Shown here: positions 45,912-54,550 of the stretch, one piece after another
Numbering within the stretch: position 1 is the first letter of the stretch
Layout of the letters: every line of letters begins with the position of its first letter
The notes under the pieces: generated by a model
The model's input: the letters and a program-made list of their open reading frames with translations, nothing else
Told to the model about the DNA's origin: nothing
Databases searched by the model: none
Program-made: the position numbers and the translations under genes
Assembly (NCBI GenBank): GCA_033764875.1
Contig: JANRIO010000025.1
Coordinates: 15,416-79,415, forward strand
Reading direction: 5' to 3'
DNA length: 64,000 nucleotides
Source of the DNA: AWTP1-13 sp033764875
GTDB lineage: Bacteria > Pseudomonadota > Alphaproteobacteria > Rhizobiales > Hyphomicrobiaceae

Positions 45912-47189
45912 TCAACGGCTTGCGCCCTTCTGCCGGGGCTCATGCAGGGCCTCGGGGTGGCGCGCGAAGAACTCCTCGATGGCTGCCGCGATGGAGCCGG
46001 CGACCTTGTGCTGCCATCTCGGCGAGGCGAGCAGGCCTGCGTCCTCGGCGTTGCTCATGTAGCCAAGCTCGATCAGCACGGACGGCACCTGCGCCTGGCG
46101 CAGCACCTTGAAGGCCGCCGAGCGCGCCGGATCGCGCGAGAGGCCGATGCTGCGCTTGATGTGGGGCAGCAGGCGGGCGCGCAGGTCCTGCGACAGGCTT
46201 GCCGTCTCGCGCCGTACGAGGTCCAGGAGGATGTCCTTGATCTCCGCATCGCCGTCGTCGAGGCCCACGGCGAGGCCTGCCAACGTGTCGGCGGCGTTCT
46301 CCTTGTCGGCCAGGAGACGGGCCGATTCGCTCGATGCCTTCTCGGATAGCGTGTAGACAGTGGCCCCACGCACGCCTTGCGCGATCTGCCCGCCGGCAAG
46401 GCTATCGGCATGGATCGACAGGAAAAGGCGGGCGCCGGCCTCGCGCGAGATGCGAACCCGCTGCGCGAGCGGCACGAAGACGTCGTCGGCGCGGGTGAGC
46501 ACGACGCCGAAGCGTCCTCCGGCCTCGATTCGCGCCTTCAGGTAGCGCGCCACGGCCAGGACCACGGTTTTCTCCGCGACGCCGTCGGAGAGGGCGCCCG
46601 GATCGATGCCGCCGTGCCCCGGATCGACGACGATCACCGGGCGGCCTTCCCGCCCGACGGCCTGGCTGGCGCTCGGCGGCGGGGGCGGCGATGCGGCAGC
46701 AGCAGGCTGCTTGCGGGCCGTGGCTGGGAAGGCGGTCGCCGACGTCTCGATCAGGTCGATGTCGATTCGCGCCGCCCTCTCGCCCGGCGACGTGAAGAGG
46801 TTGGCAGCGTCGATGGCGACGGGGCCGCGCGTGGAGATCACGATGCGGCCGTGATCGGGGGCCGGGGCCGCGTGGCGCACGGCGGTGATCAAGCCCTTGG
46901 GGCCGACGGAGATGCGCAGATCGGGCGCGAAGGCCGCCCCGACGAGGTCGACAACGATGCGATAGGGGTCGGCCTGGGCCTGGACGTCGAACCGGGCGGG
47001 ACGGTCGATCTGGATGGTCAGGCGGGTGCGGCGCTCGTCGCCAAGCGTTGCGTAGCCGGCGATCACCGCCTGGGTCTCGGCGGCGGCCGCTGCAACCGTA
47101 GACACCAGGCACAGCAACAGGACGGCGACAGGCCAGCCTGGCCTTTGCCGTCGCGATGCCGGCCTGCCCGCACCCACTGATTCGTCCAT
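45912..47189 (-). CDS. amiC: N-acetylmuramoyl-L-alanine amidase (AmiC-like)
   Basis: Periplasmic Zn amidase of about 425 residues that cleaves septal peptidoglycan side chains. A signal peptide follows the ATG at 47,189 (WPVAVLLLCLVSTVAAAAAE). An AMIN domain (about 40-135) is marked by RLTIQIDRPARFDVQA. The Amidase_3 domain begins VIVVDPGHGGIDPGA with the first Zn His, then EKTVVLAVARYLKARIE, LFLSIHADS with the next Zn His, and VPSVLIELGYMSNAEDAGLL containing the catalytic Glu. A Pro/Ala linker joins the domains. The frame is open to 47,264 but without signal-like features. Confidence 0.94.
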   Translation of the reverse strand: MDESVGAGRPASRRQRPGWPVAVLLLCLVSTVAAAAAETQAVIAGYATLGDERRTRLTIQIDRPARFDVQAQADPYRIVVDLVGAAFAPDLRISVGPKGLITAVRHAAPAPDHGRIVISTRGPVAIDAANLFTSPGERAARIDIDLIETSATAFPATARKQPAAAASPPPPPSASQAVGREGRPVIVVDPGHGGIDPGALSDGVAEKTVVLAVARYLKARIEAGGRFGVVLTRADDVFVPLAQRVRISREAGARLFLSIHADSLAGGQIAQGVRGATVYTLSEKASSESARLLADKENAADTLAGLAVGLDDGDAEIKDILLDLVRRETASLSQDLRARLLPHIKRSIGLSRDPARSAAFKVLRQAQVPSVLIELGYMSNAEDAGLLASPRWQHKVAGSIAAAIEEFFARHPEALHEPRQKGASR

Positions 47190-48028
47190 GCCGCCAGCCT
47201 CCTGTCCGGCAGAAACGCGGCGCGGCAGATGCAACGCCTTGGATCTTAACGGCTTGTTTGCCAAATCAGTCGCTTATGGTGCAGGCAATCGGCTGGTTGT
47301 CGACGAGCAAATGGTTCTTGCCACAGATTTCGTCGCGGCCTACAGTTTAACCGTTGCGTGACGCTGCGCGCATCGACGTGCGGCGTACGCAATCAGGTGG
47401 CAGTCGAGGCTTGAGTGGCGCTTGTGACTGGACCTTCAAAGGGCAGCTCGCACTTCGCTCGGCAACTCGTCCGCCGCCTTCTCACTGCGGTTTGGTGAGG
47501 CTTTGGTGAAGCTCGGTCTCGCCGCGGCAATCGCGAGAGACGACAGGCCGATGCGCCCATACCGCAGCTTCCCAAGGCGGAAGCTCGGCACGATGGCACC
47601 CCTGACGCTCCCCGATCTGATGCGCGGGAGCAGCGCAACGGGCCTGACGCCGAAAGCCTGGAGGCAGCAAACGGCAGCGGACGCCGAAGACATGTCCGCG
47701 GGAATTGCCCCTCTTCGGGCATTGATTGCGGAGCGCCGGGCGCACCCTGACGCCCCCCGCGCTCCAACCTTGCGTGGACCAGGATGACAGCCCGCACGTG
47801 CGGCACGACCAGGAGAGGCAGACGACCGGTCCATGACCGGCTCGCTCCGGCCCGCCTCGCCGCCGCGCATGCGCCGACGGCTCGCCCAGCCGCCGGCCGC
47901 GGGGCCGCAAGTCCTGGTCTCTCCCTTCCAACCCCACGAATCGGCGCAAAGACCGCGCGCCGGGCCCCACAAGGCTCGGACCGGCACGGCACGCCCTGCT
48001 GCATGGTCCGCGCCAAGGACCCTATTCA
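47190..48028. other. Spacer and long leader of rne, no gene
   Basis: About 840 bp between amiC and rne. Several overlapping frames on both strands are open, but none has a family-like product or a ribosome site; they reflect base composition. The stretch from about 47,353 to 48,028 is probably the rne 5' untranslated region. Near the left end are AT-richer sequences (47,240-47,350) likely to hold the promoters of both divergent genes. Confidence 0.6.
47318..47346 (+). promoter_or_regulatory. Candidate promoter of rne
   Basis: TTGCCA (47,318-47,323) and TACAGT (47,341-47,346) with a 17-bp spacer. The -35 matches five of six positions and the -10 four of six. It would give a leader of about 676 nt before the rne ATG. 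Confidence 0.5.
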
Positions 48029-50878
48029 ATGGACAAACACAATAAGATGCTCATCGATGCCACCCACCCCGAGGAGACTCGGGTGGTGGTGCTCCGCGAC
48101 GGCCGCGTAGAGGAGTTCGATTTCGAAAGCGCGTCGCGCAAACCGCTTCGCGGCAACATCTATCTGGCCAAGGTCACGCGGGTCGAGCCGTCCCTGCAGG
48201 CGGCCTTCGTCGACTACGGCGGCAACCGGCACGGCTTCCTCGCCTTCAGCGAGATCCATCCCGACTACTACCAGATCCCGGTCGCCGACCGGCAGGCGCT
48301 GCTCGACGAGGAGGCTGCGGCCGAAGCCGAAGCCGAGGCGGAGGCGGACGCCCGCGCGGAGGCGCGCGACAGGCGGCGCCACGGACGCGGCGCGGCCCAT
48401 GCCGCCCATGACGACGAGGAGAACGGCGACGGCGAGCCGCAGGACGGGCACGAGGTGTCTGGCGCCGAGGGTGAGCCGGACGCGCACGGGCACGGGCATG
48501 AGCATGAGCATGAGCATGAGGCCGTCGCCGCCGACGCCCATACCTCGGCCATGCGCCACGGCGACCCGGCTGCGGAAGAGGTGCCGGCCGAGGCCGGCGC
48601 CGAGGACGGAGCCGACACGGGCGGGGATGCCGACAACGGCGAGGGCGAGCACCACGTCGAGGAAGTGAGCGAGACGGGCGAGGCGCCGGAGGTGCTGAGC
48701 GCGGAGACCGCCTCGCAGGACGCGCTCGAGGAGCTGCCCGAGCGGCCGCGGCGGCGCATGCGCTCCTACAAGATCCAGGAGGTGATCAAGCGGCGCCAGA
48801 TCATCCTGGTGCAGGTCGTCAAGGAGGAGCGCGGCAACAAGGGCGCGGCGCTGACCACCTATCTTTCGCTCGCCGGCCGCTACACGGTGCTGATGCCCAA
48901 CACGGGCCGGGGCGGCGGCATCTCGCGCAAGATCACCAACCCCCAGGACAGGAAGCGCCTCAAGGCCATCGCGCACGAGCTCGAGGTGCCCGAGGGCATG
49001 GGGCTCATCATCCGCACGGCGGGGGCGGCGCGCACCAAGCAGGAGATCAAGCGCGACTTCGAGTACGAGATCAGGCTGTGGGAGAGCGTGCGCGAGATGA
49101 CGCTGCGCTCGACGGCGCCGTGCCTCGTCTACGAGGAAGGCAACCTGATCAAGCGATCGATCCGCGACCTCTACTCCAAGGACGTGGAGGACATCGTGGT
49201 GGCGGGCGAGGCCGGCTACACGGAAGCGCTCGACTTCATGAAGATGCTGTCGCCGAGCCAGATGAAGAACGTCGTGCGCTACGAGGGCGCCGAGCCGATC
49301 TTCCACCGCTACCAGATCGAGCGCCAGCTCAACGCCATGTTCAGCCCGTTCGTGACGCTGCGCTCGGGCGGCTATCTCGTCATCAACCAGACCGAGGCGC
49401 TGGTGGCCGTCGACGTCAACTCGGGCAAGTCGACGCGCGAGTACTCGATCGAGGAGACGGCGCTCAACACCAATCTCGAGGCGGCCGAGGAGGTCTCGCG
49501 CCAGCTCAAGCTGCGCGATCTCGCCGGCCTGATCGTGATCGACTTCATCGACATGGAGGAGAAGCGCAACAATCGCGCGGTCGAGCGGCGCCTCAAGGAC
49601 TGCCTCAGGCACGACCGGGCGCGCATCCAGATCGGCCGCATCAGCCACTTCGGCCTGCTCGAGATGTCGCGCCAGCGGCTGCGCACGGGCGTGCTGGAGG
49701 GCTCGACGTCGCAATGCCCGCACTGCCAGGGCACCGGCATCATCCGCTCGGTGGAGTCGGTGGCGCTCGCGGTCCTGCGCGGCATCGAGGACCACCTGCT
49801 GCGCGACCAGCGCCATTCCATCAACGTCGCCACCACGGCCGACGTGGCGCTCTACATCCTCAACAACAAGCGCGCGTTCATCACGGCCATGGAGGCGCGC
49901 TACGGCCTCAGCATCATGGTGCACGCCTCCGACAAGGTGCAGGGCGCCAACTTCGCCATCGAGCGCTCGCACCCGGCGACGGCCAAGCAGCCCGAGCGCA
50001 GCACCGCGGTCAACATGGACTGGGGCTTCGACGGCCAGGAGGAGGCCCCCGAAGGCGACGGCGAGGACGCGGAGGGAGGCCACCAGGAGCACCGCCGCGG
50101 CTCTGCCGAGGGCGGCGAGGCGCGGGAGGGCGGCGGACGCCGCCGGCGGCGCCGTCGCCGCGGGCGCCGCGACGACCGCGGCGAGGATCGCGCCGGCTAT
50201 GCCGGCCGGCAGGAGAGCTATGTCAACGGCGAGCCCTACGGAGACGAGGGCGGCTATGCCGAGCCCGAGGAGGGCGGGCCGGAGCCCGCCCGCGACAGCG
50301 AGCCGGCGCACGAGGCCTCCGGCGAGGACGAGGGCGAGGGCGGGCCGACCCGCGAGGCCAACGAGGGTGAGCGCGAGGAGCGCCAGGGCGGGCGCCGGCG
50401 GCGGCGCGGCCGCCGCGGCGGCCGGCGCGGTCGCGATCGCGGCGAGCGGACGAGCGGCGAGAGCAACGGCAACGGCGAGCACCATGCGGATGCCCCGGCG
50501 GACGATACGGGCGAGACGGACGGCGAGGAGGCCGAGGCGGACGCACCGGCAGCGCCGGCAGCACACGACGTGCACGACACGGCCGAGCATCGCCACGCCG
50601 AGGGCAACGGTCATGGGGCCGTAGAGACCGAGGCGCCGATGCGCGAGCCCGAGGCGCCGCCCGCGGCGAGGCCCGCACGCGCCAGCGACATCGCCGACCG
50701 CATCCCGCACGTGGAAGCGATCGCACCGGCCCCGCTGCCGGAGCCGGCGGCGCCGGTGGTGGTCGCGGTGGCGCGCAGCGCGGAGCCCAAGCCCATCGAG
50801 ATCAAGAGCGAGATGTCGGAGGAGGATGCCTCCCGCCCGGCCCGCAAGGGTTGGTGGCAGCGCCGCTTCACGCCCTGA
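48029..50878 (+). CDS. rne: Ribonuclease E
   Basis: Essential endoribonuclease of 949 residues and degradosome scaffold. The S1 domain starts at about residue 35 (GNIYLAKVTRVEPSLQAAFVDYG) and is split by an acidic, His-rich insert of roughly 150 residues (about 95-245), as in alphaproteobacterial RNase E. The catalytic DNase I-like part has VAVDVNSGKSTREYS and VIDFIDMEEKRN with the two Mg-binding Asp residues. The Zn-link is CPHCQGTG. The C-terminal 270 residues are disordered, with Arg-rich tracts (RRRRRRRRGRRDD and RRRRRGRRGGRRGRDR) for RNA binding, and end in KGWWQRRF, conserved in the order. AAGGA lies before the ATG. Confidence 0.96.
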   Translation: MDKHNKMLIDATHPEETRVVVLRDGRVEEFDFESASRKPLRGNIYLAKVTRVEPSLQAAFVDYGGNRHGFLAFSEIHPDYYQIPVADRQALLDEEAAAEAEAEAEADARAEARDRRRHGRGAAHAAHDDEENGDGEPQDGHEVSGAEGEPDAHGHGHEHEHEHEAVAADAHTSAMRHGDPAAEEVPAEAGAEDGADTGGDADNGEGEHHVEEVSETGEAPEVLSAETASQDALEELPERPRRRMRSYKIQEVIKRRQIILVQVVKEERGNKGAALTTYLSLAGRYTVLMPNTGRGGGISRKITNPQDRKRLKAIAHELEVPEGMGLIIRTAGAARTKQEIKRDFEYEIRLWESVREMTLRSTAPCLVYEEGNLIKRSIRDLYSKDVEDIVVAGEAGYTEALDFMKMLSPSQMKNVVRYEGAEPIFHRYQIERQLNAMFSPFVTLRSGGYLVINQTEALVAVDVNSGKSTREYSIEETALNTNLEAAEEVSRQLKLRDLAGLIVIDFIDMEEKRNNRAVERRLKDCLRHDRARIQIGRISHFGLLEMSRQRLRTGVLEGSTSQCPHCQGTGIIRSVESVALAVLRGIEDHLLRDQRHSINVATTADVALYILNNKRAFITAMEARYGLSIMVHASDKVQGANFAIERSHPATAKQPERSTAVNMDWGFDGQEEAPEGDGEDAEGGHQEHRRGSAEGGEAREGGGRRRRRRRRGRRDDRGEDRAGYAGRQESYVNGEPYGDEGGYAEPEEGGPEPARDSEPAHEASGEDEGEGGPTREANEGEREERQGGRRRRRGRRGGRRGRDRGERTSGESNGNGEHHADAPADDTGETDGEEAEADAPAAPAAHDVHDTAEHRHAEGNGHGAVETEAPMREPEAPPAARPARASDIADRIPHVEAIAPAPLPEPAAPVVVAVARSAEPKPIEIKSEMSEEDASRPARKGWWQRRFTP
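48485..48520 (+). repeat. In-frame hexanucleotide tandem repeat in rne
   Basis: Six 6-bp units, CACGGG x2 then CATGAG x4, encode HGHGHEHEHEHE in the acidic insert of RNase E. Unit length is a multiple of three, so slippage would change only the His/Glu count without shifting frame. Confidence 0.9.
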
Positions 50879-50966
50879 GCGGATCGCGCTCGCGCGTCAG
50901 CGTGCGCCGCCGGGAGACGCCTGCACGACCCGGCTCGGGGCCGGGTCGGAGCATCGGGCCAAGACA

Positions 50967-51001
50967 AAGCCCGCGCGAGGATGCCTCGCGCGGGCTTTTT
51001 T
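50967..51001 (+). terminator. Intrinsic terminator after rne, probably bidirectional
   Basis: A 14-bp perfect stem (AAGCCCGCGCGAGG with CCTCGCGCGGGCTT), loop ATG, running into a T-tract (six T including the stem end). It lies about 90 nt after rne and 33 bp beyond the stop of the convergent 1103-residue gene, whose transcript could use the same stem. Confidence 0.9.
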
Positions 51002-51033
51002 CGTGGGCGCCGGCGCCCGCCGGCGGCAAGGGC

Positions 51034-54000
51034 TCAGTGCTTGGTCAGGGAGGCCAGCTGGTGCTGGGCTGCCTCGCCGCGGCCGGAGAAGTGCTCGACC
51101 TGGCGCTGCACGTTGCGCCAGGCGGCGGCGCTGGCGAGGTCCATGCCGTCGATCTCGCGCTTGAGGCTGCGCAGCTGCTCCAGAAGGCGCTGCTCGTCGG
51201 CCGAGAGGCGGTCCTCGCCGGCGCCCTGCTCCAGCGCCTCGACCAGCAGCTCCATGATGCCGCTCTCGGGCATCAGCAGCAGGGCGGGCAGGCGCTGCTT
51301 GATCTCCTCGCTCGCCTCCTCCAGGGCGGCAAGAACGGCGGGATCGCCCTGGTGCCGCTCCGAGACGGCCTCGAGATCCTTCTCGAGCGCGCGGCGGCTG
51401 TCGGATTCGATCATCTCGATCTGCTCGCGCAGCAGCGCGTTGGAGTGGGTCTGGCGCTTGAGCATCTGGGCCGCCGTCAGGGCGGCGCGGGCGACCTCGG
51501 GGTCGGATAGCTTGGCGAGCGCGGCGCGCGGCAGGCGCAGGCCCTTGAGCAGATCCTCCTGCAGCGTCTCGCGCATCGCCTGGCCCGCCTTGCCGTTCGC
51601 AAAAGCAGGCAGGCGCGCGGTCGCGCGCAGCGGCGGCGGGATGGCACGGGTGGCCTCACGCGGCCTGGCAAGCAGGGCGGGAGCCTCCTCCCCCAGCTGG
51701 CCGCCGTGGCCGATGCGGGTGCGGGCGGCCAACTGGCGCGGCGAGAGCATCTCGCGCGCGCGGATGCGGGAAAGCGTCGTGTAGAAGTCGGGCTGCAGGA
51801 AATAGTGGTCGTTGGCGGTGTCGCGCTGGGCGACGCGCAGGCTGATGCCGGCGGTGAGCGCATTGCGTACGGGACGCACGTGGGCCGGGGCCACCTCGTC
51901 GAAGCGGATCTCGGAGGTGAAGCCGTGCCGCGCCTCGATCGGGTGCATGTAGGACAGCACGGCCTCGGCGGTGGGCCCGACGTCCGGCAGCATGGCCTCG
52001 CGCAGGCGGGCCTCGAGGCGGTCGAGATCGAGCCCGCGGCGGGTCTCCTCGGGGCGCGCCTTCAGCTCCTTGCGGATCACCTGGCAGAGGAACTCGTAGA
52101 GCTCGGCGCGGACGAGGTAGATGTCGCGATCGCGGGCCTCGCGCACGGCGCCGATGGTGGCGCCGGCGTTGAGCACGTCGCGCACCGCCGACTGCGACTC
52201 GGGGTCGAGCTCGTGCAGATGCACGATGTTGGTGAAGCCGTCGACGGGGGCCATCGGGTGCATGGCCTCGCGCGCCAGCCGCGCCTTCTTGAACACGTCC
52301 GGCAGGAGGGAGGCCTCGATGATCGCCTCGAGCTGCTGGGCGCTGCGCGCCTTCGGGCTCGGCACGTCGGAGAGCGGGGAGCGCAGCGCCTGGGCGCCGA
52401 ACAGGCCCGACATGAACACCAGGCTGTCGACGCCGACGGCGAGGATCAGGGCCAGGTAGGCCAGCCGGTTGCCGTCGAGGAAGGCGTTCCAGGTGACGAC
52501 GAAGCGATGCGCCTTGTCGTCCCGGTTCATGTCGATCGCCGACAGGCGGGCGCCGATCTCGGCCGAATCCTTGCTGACGAGCCCTGAGTCCTGCAGGCAG
52601 CGGCGGCCGAAGCCGAGCAGGGCGTCCGTGGTGGTGAGCTTCGCGAGGCGGTCGCCGCCGGCGCAGCCGCTGTCGAAGGCGGCAAGGCCGGCGTTGAGAG
52701 CGAAGACGCGGGCCGCGGCCTCGGCTGCCTGCTTGGGGTCGCAGTCGATGGCGCGGACACGCTCCTTGGTCGCCTCGGTGCCCGACATGGCGTTGAGAAG
52801 GCTGGTGCACTGGGCCTGCAGGGCATTGAGATTGCCGGCCGTGGGCTGCTGGCGGAAGGCCGCGCGTGCCTTCTCGAAGGCGGGAAGAACACGGGCCGGG
52901 TCGAGCCGCACACCCTCGGCGGCATCGGTGTCGGTCTGCTGCGCGGCGCGGATGCGCTGCTCGGCGGTCTGCGCCTCGCCCTTCATCTTGGCGAGGTCGC
53001 CGTCGATGGCGGACAGCTCGCGCTCGATCTGGGCGATGCGCCCCTCGGCATTGGTCAGGCGGCGCTTGGCGTCGCCGGTGCGCTCCTGCTTGATCTTGAG
53101 CTGATCCTGCAACGTCGCCAGCTCGGCCATGCGCTGGCGATAGATGATGCCGCGGCCCTGCTTCAGCGTGCCCTCGACGCCGCGCTCCTCGGCCATGGCC
53201 TCGACGCGCTTGGCGTCGATCTCGCGGGCCTTGGCGTCGAGCTCGGCCTGGTGCTGGGCGTAGTCGGCCGACAGCGCCGGACGCTCGCCCTTGAGGCGGG
53301 AGAGCTCCTCGGTGAGGGAGATCTTCCTGTTGGCAAGTCCGGCCTGGCCGCTCTGGGCCGTGGCGATGCGCTCATGCTGCTGGGCGATGGCGCGACGGCG
53401 GTCCTCGAGCTTCTGCACGAAAAAGCGCTCGATCTCGCCCTGGGCGCCCTGGGCATGGTGGGCAAGGGCGGAAAGCTGCTTGTCGTAGGCCTTCCAGCCG
53501 GGCGTCTCGAACAGATGCTCCGCCTCTTCGAGCTGGCGGCGGTGCGCCAGCGCGCCGATGTCGGCGACGACGCCGCCCACCTGGCTCGTGGCGCGGATCT
53601 CGGCCGCGCGCGCGCGCTGCTCGGTGGGGAAGATGGCGTTGAAGTGGCTGTCGAAGGAGAAGAACACGCTCGCCGACATGGCGGCGATGAACATCACCCA
53701 AAGCACCGCATTCCTCACCATGAGGCGGATGCTCTGCATGTAGGGCATGGCGAGCTCGCCGCCGCGCATGGCGCCGAAGGCGATCAGCGCCAGGGCGACG
53801 ATGCCGATGAGATAGTAGAGAGAAACGTCGGCGACGCGGGCCCAGTCGGCGGTGACGCCGGCCATGGCGGAGATGCGCACGGCATTGGTCGCCGTCAGCA
53901 GCCAGTAGAAGACGAGGCCGGTCAGCATCAGGCCGAGGAAGGCGCCGATAAAGGCGTCGAGCCGGCGCACCGAGGCGCGGTCGCGGCTGCTGCTCTGCGT

Positions 54001-54345
54001 GTTCATGCCGGTGGCGAAGCTCTCGCCGATGAGCCAGGCCACGATCAGCATTACGCCCTGGATGCCGAAGGCGATGGCCACCGACAGCAGCGGCGCGCTG
54101 GTGAAATTCCTGAGGCCGTCGAAGGTCGTGTAGGCGGAGGCGAGCGACAGCGCGATGCCGGTCGAGGCCAGAAGCGTCAGCTGCCAGTTGTCCGTCAGAG
54201 CTTTGACGACGGCGGCACGGATCGCGGTCGTGGTGCTCTTGGAAAAGAGGAGCAGGACGGAAACGGCGGCAAGCATCCAGATGTAGTGCTGGGTCACGAA
54301 TGCGATGGCGGTGTCGATCGCCGCCTTCACGTCGAAGCCTTCCAT
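51034..54345 (-). CDS. Large membrane/coiled-coil protein with duplicated C-terminal module, unknown function
   Basis: A 1103-residue protein of no family I recognise. Residues about 20-230 contain five or six membrane spans (MLAAVSVLLLF; SAPLLSVAIAFGIQGVMLIVAWLIG; AFIGAFLGLMLTGLVFYWLL; LYYLIGIVALALIAFGAM; NAVLWVMFIAAMSASVFF). Residues about 265-475 are charged heptad-like coiled coil, with no spans. A further hydrophobic stretch at 627-650 (RLAYLALILAVGVDSLVFMSGLFG) re-enters the membrane, placing the coiled coil outside or inside as one large loop. Residues 681-753 and 786-858 are two gapless copies of one module. The tail (920-1090) is helical. Alone on its strand, convergent with rne. The topology resembles mechanosensing or envelope-spanning proteins only in a general way. 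Confidence 0.85.
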   Translation of the reverse strand: MEGFDVKAAIDTAIAFVTQHYIWMLAAVSVLLLFSKSTTTAIRAAVVKALTDNWQLTLLASTGIALSLASAYTTFDGLRNFTSAPLLSVAIAFGIQGVMLIVAWLIGESFATGMNTQSSSRDRASVRRLDAFIGAFLGLMLTGLVFYWLLTATNAVRISAMAGVTADWARVADVSLYYLIGIVALALIAFGAMRGGELAMPYMQSIRLMVRNAVLWVMFIAAMSASVFFSFDSHFNAIFPTEQRARAAEIRATSQVGGVVADIGALAHRRQLEEAEHLFETPGWKAYDKQLSALAHHAQGAQGEIERFFVQKLEDRRRAIAQQHERIATAQSGQAGLANRKISLTEELSRLKGERPALSADYAQHQAELDAKAREIDAKRVEAMAEERGVEGTLKQGRGIIYRQRMAELATLQDQLKIKQERTGDAKRRLTNAEGRIAQIERELSAIDGDLAKMKGEAQTAEQRIRAAQQTDTDAAEGVRLDPARVLPAFEKARAAFRQQPTAGNLNALQAQCTSLLNAMSGTEATKERVRAIDCDPKQAAEAAARVFALNAGLAAFDSGCAGGDRLAKLTTTDALLGFGRRCLQDSGLVSKDSAEIGARLSAIDMNRDDKAHRFVVTWNAFLDGNRLAYLALILAVGVDSLVFMSGLFGAQALRSPLSDVPSPKARSAQQLEAIIEASLLPDVFKKARLAREAMHPMAPVDGFTNIVHLHELDPESQSAVRDVLNAGATIGAVREARDRDIYLVRAELYEFLCQVIRKELKARPEETRRGLDLDRLEARLREAMLPDVGPTAEAVLSYMHPIEARHGFTSEIRFDEVAPAHVRPVRNALTAGISLRVAQRDTANDHYFLQPDFYTTLSRIRAREMLSPRQLAARTRIGHGGQLGEEAPALLARPREATRAIPPPLRATARLPAFANGKAGQAMRETLQEDLLKGLRLPRAALAKLSDPEVARAALTAAQMLKRQTHSNALLREQIEMIESDSRRALEKDLEAVSERHQGDPAVLAALEEASEEIKQRLPALLLMPESGIMELLVEALEQGAGEDRLSADEQRLLEQLRSLKREIDGMDLASAAAWRNVQRQVEHFSGRGEAAQHQLASLTKH
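51772..51990 (-). repeat. Second copy of the internal protein module (residues 786-858)
   Basis: Encodes LPDV-x10-MHP-x5-GFT and then E..P....VR..L.AG and a C-terminal Y..L. It aligns without gaps, at an offset of exactly 105 residues, with the copy at 52,087-52,305. Confidence 0.8.
52087..52305 (-). repeat. First copy of the internal protein module (residues 681-753)
   Basis: Encodes LPDV-x10-MHP-x5-GFT, then E..P....VR..L.AG and Y..L at the same spacings as the second copy. From the MHP onward I count about 17 identities in 59 gapless positions, a level that suggests an old domain duplication. Confidence 0.8.
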
Positions 54346-54550
54346 GCAATCACTCCAGCTTTCGCCCGAACGCGACTAAACTGACGCGTGTGGATTCGAT
54401 GATGTGCAGATTTTTTCGTGCGGATTGCGGCAGGATGGTCCCAAGCGGACCTTTTTTGATGTCGCGAGCACAATCGCGGCGACGGCGTAGGTAGGAGACG
54501 GACTGAGCGAATGCAATCCGTCGCGGGACGCGCGCAACGTGAACTTTTGT

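Noticed and set aside
42851..46111. A 1086-codon plus-strand frame across the hydratase and PBP1a genes
   Set aside because: PBP1a on the opposite strand has every catalytic motif; the antisense product has none and no ribosome site.
47393..48029. Several frames of 94-207 codons in the rne leader, on both strands
   Set aside because: They overlap each other, lack ribosome sites and family-like segments, and show no reason to be translated.
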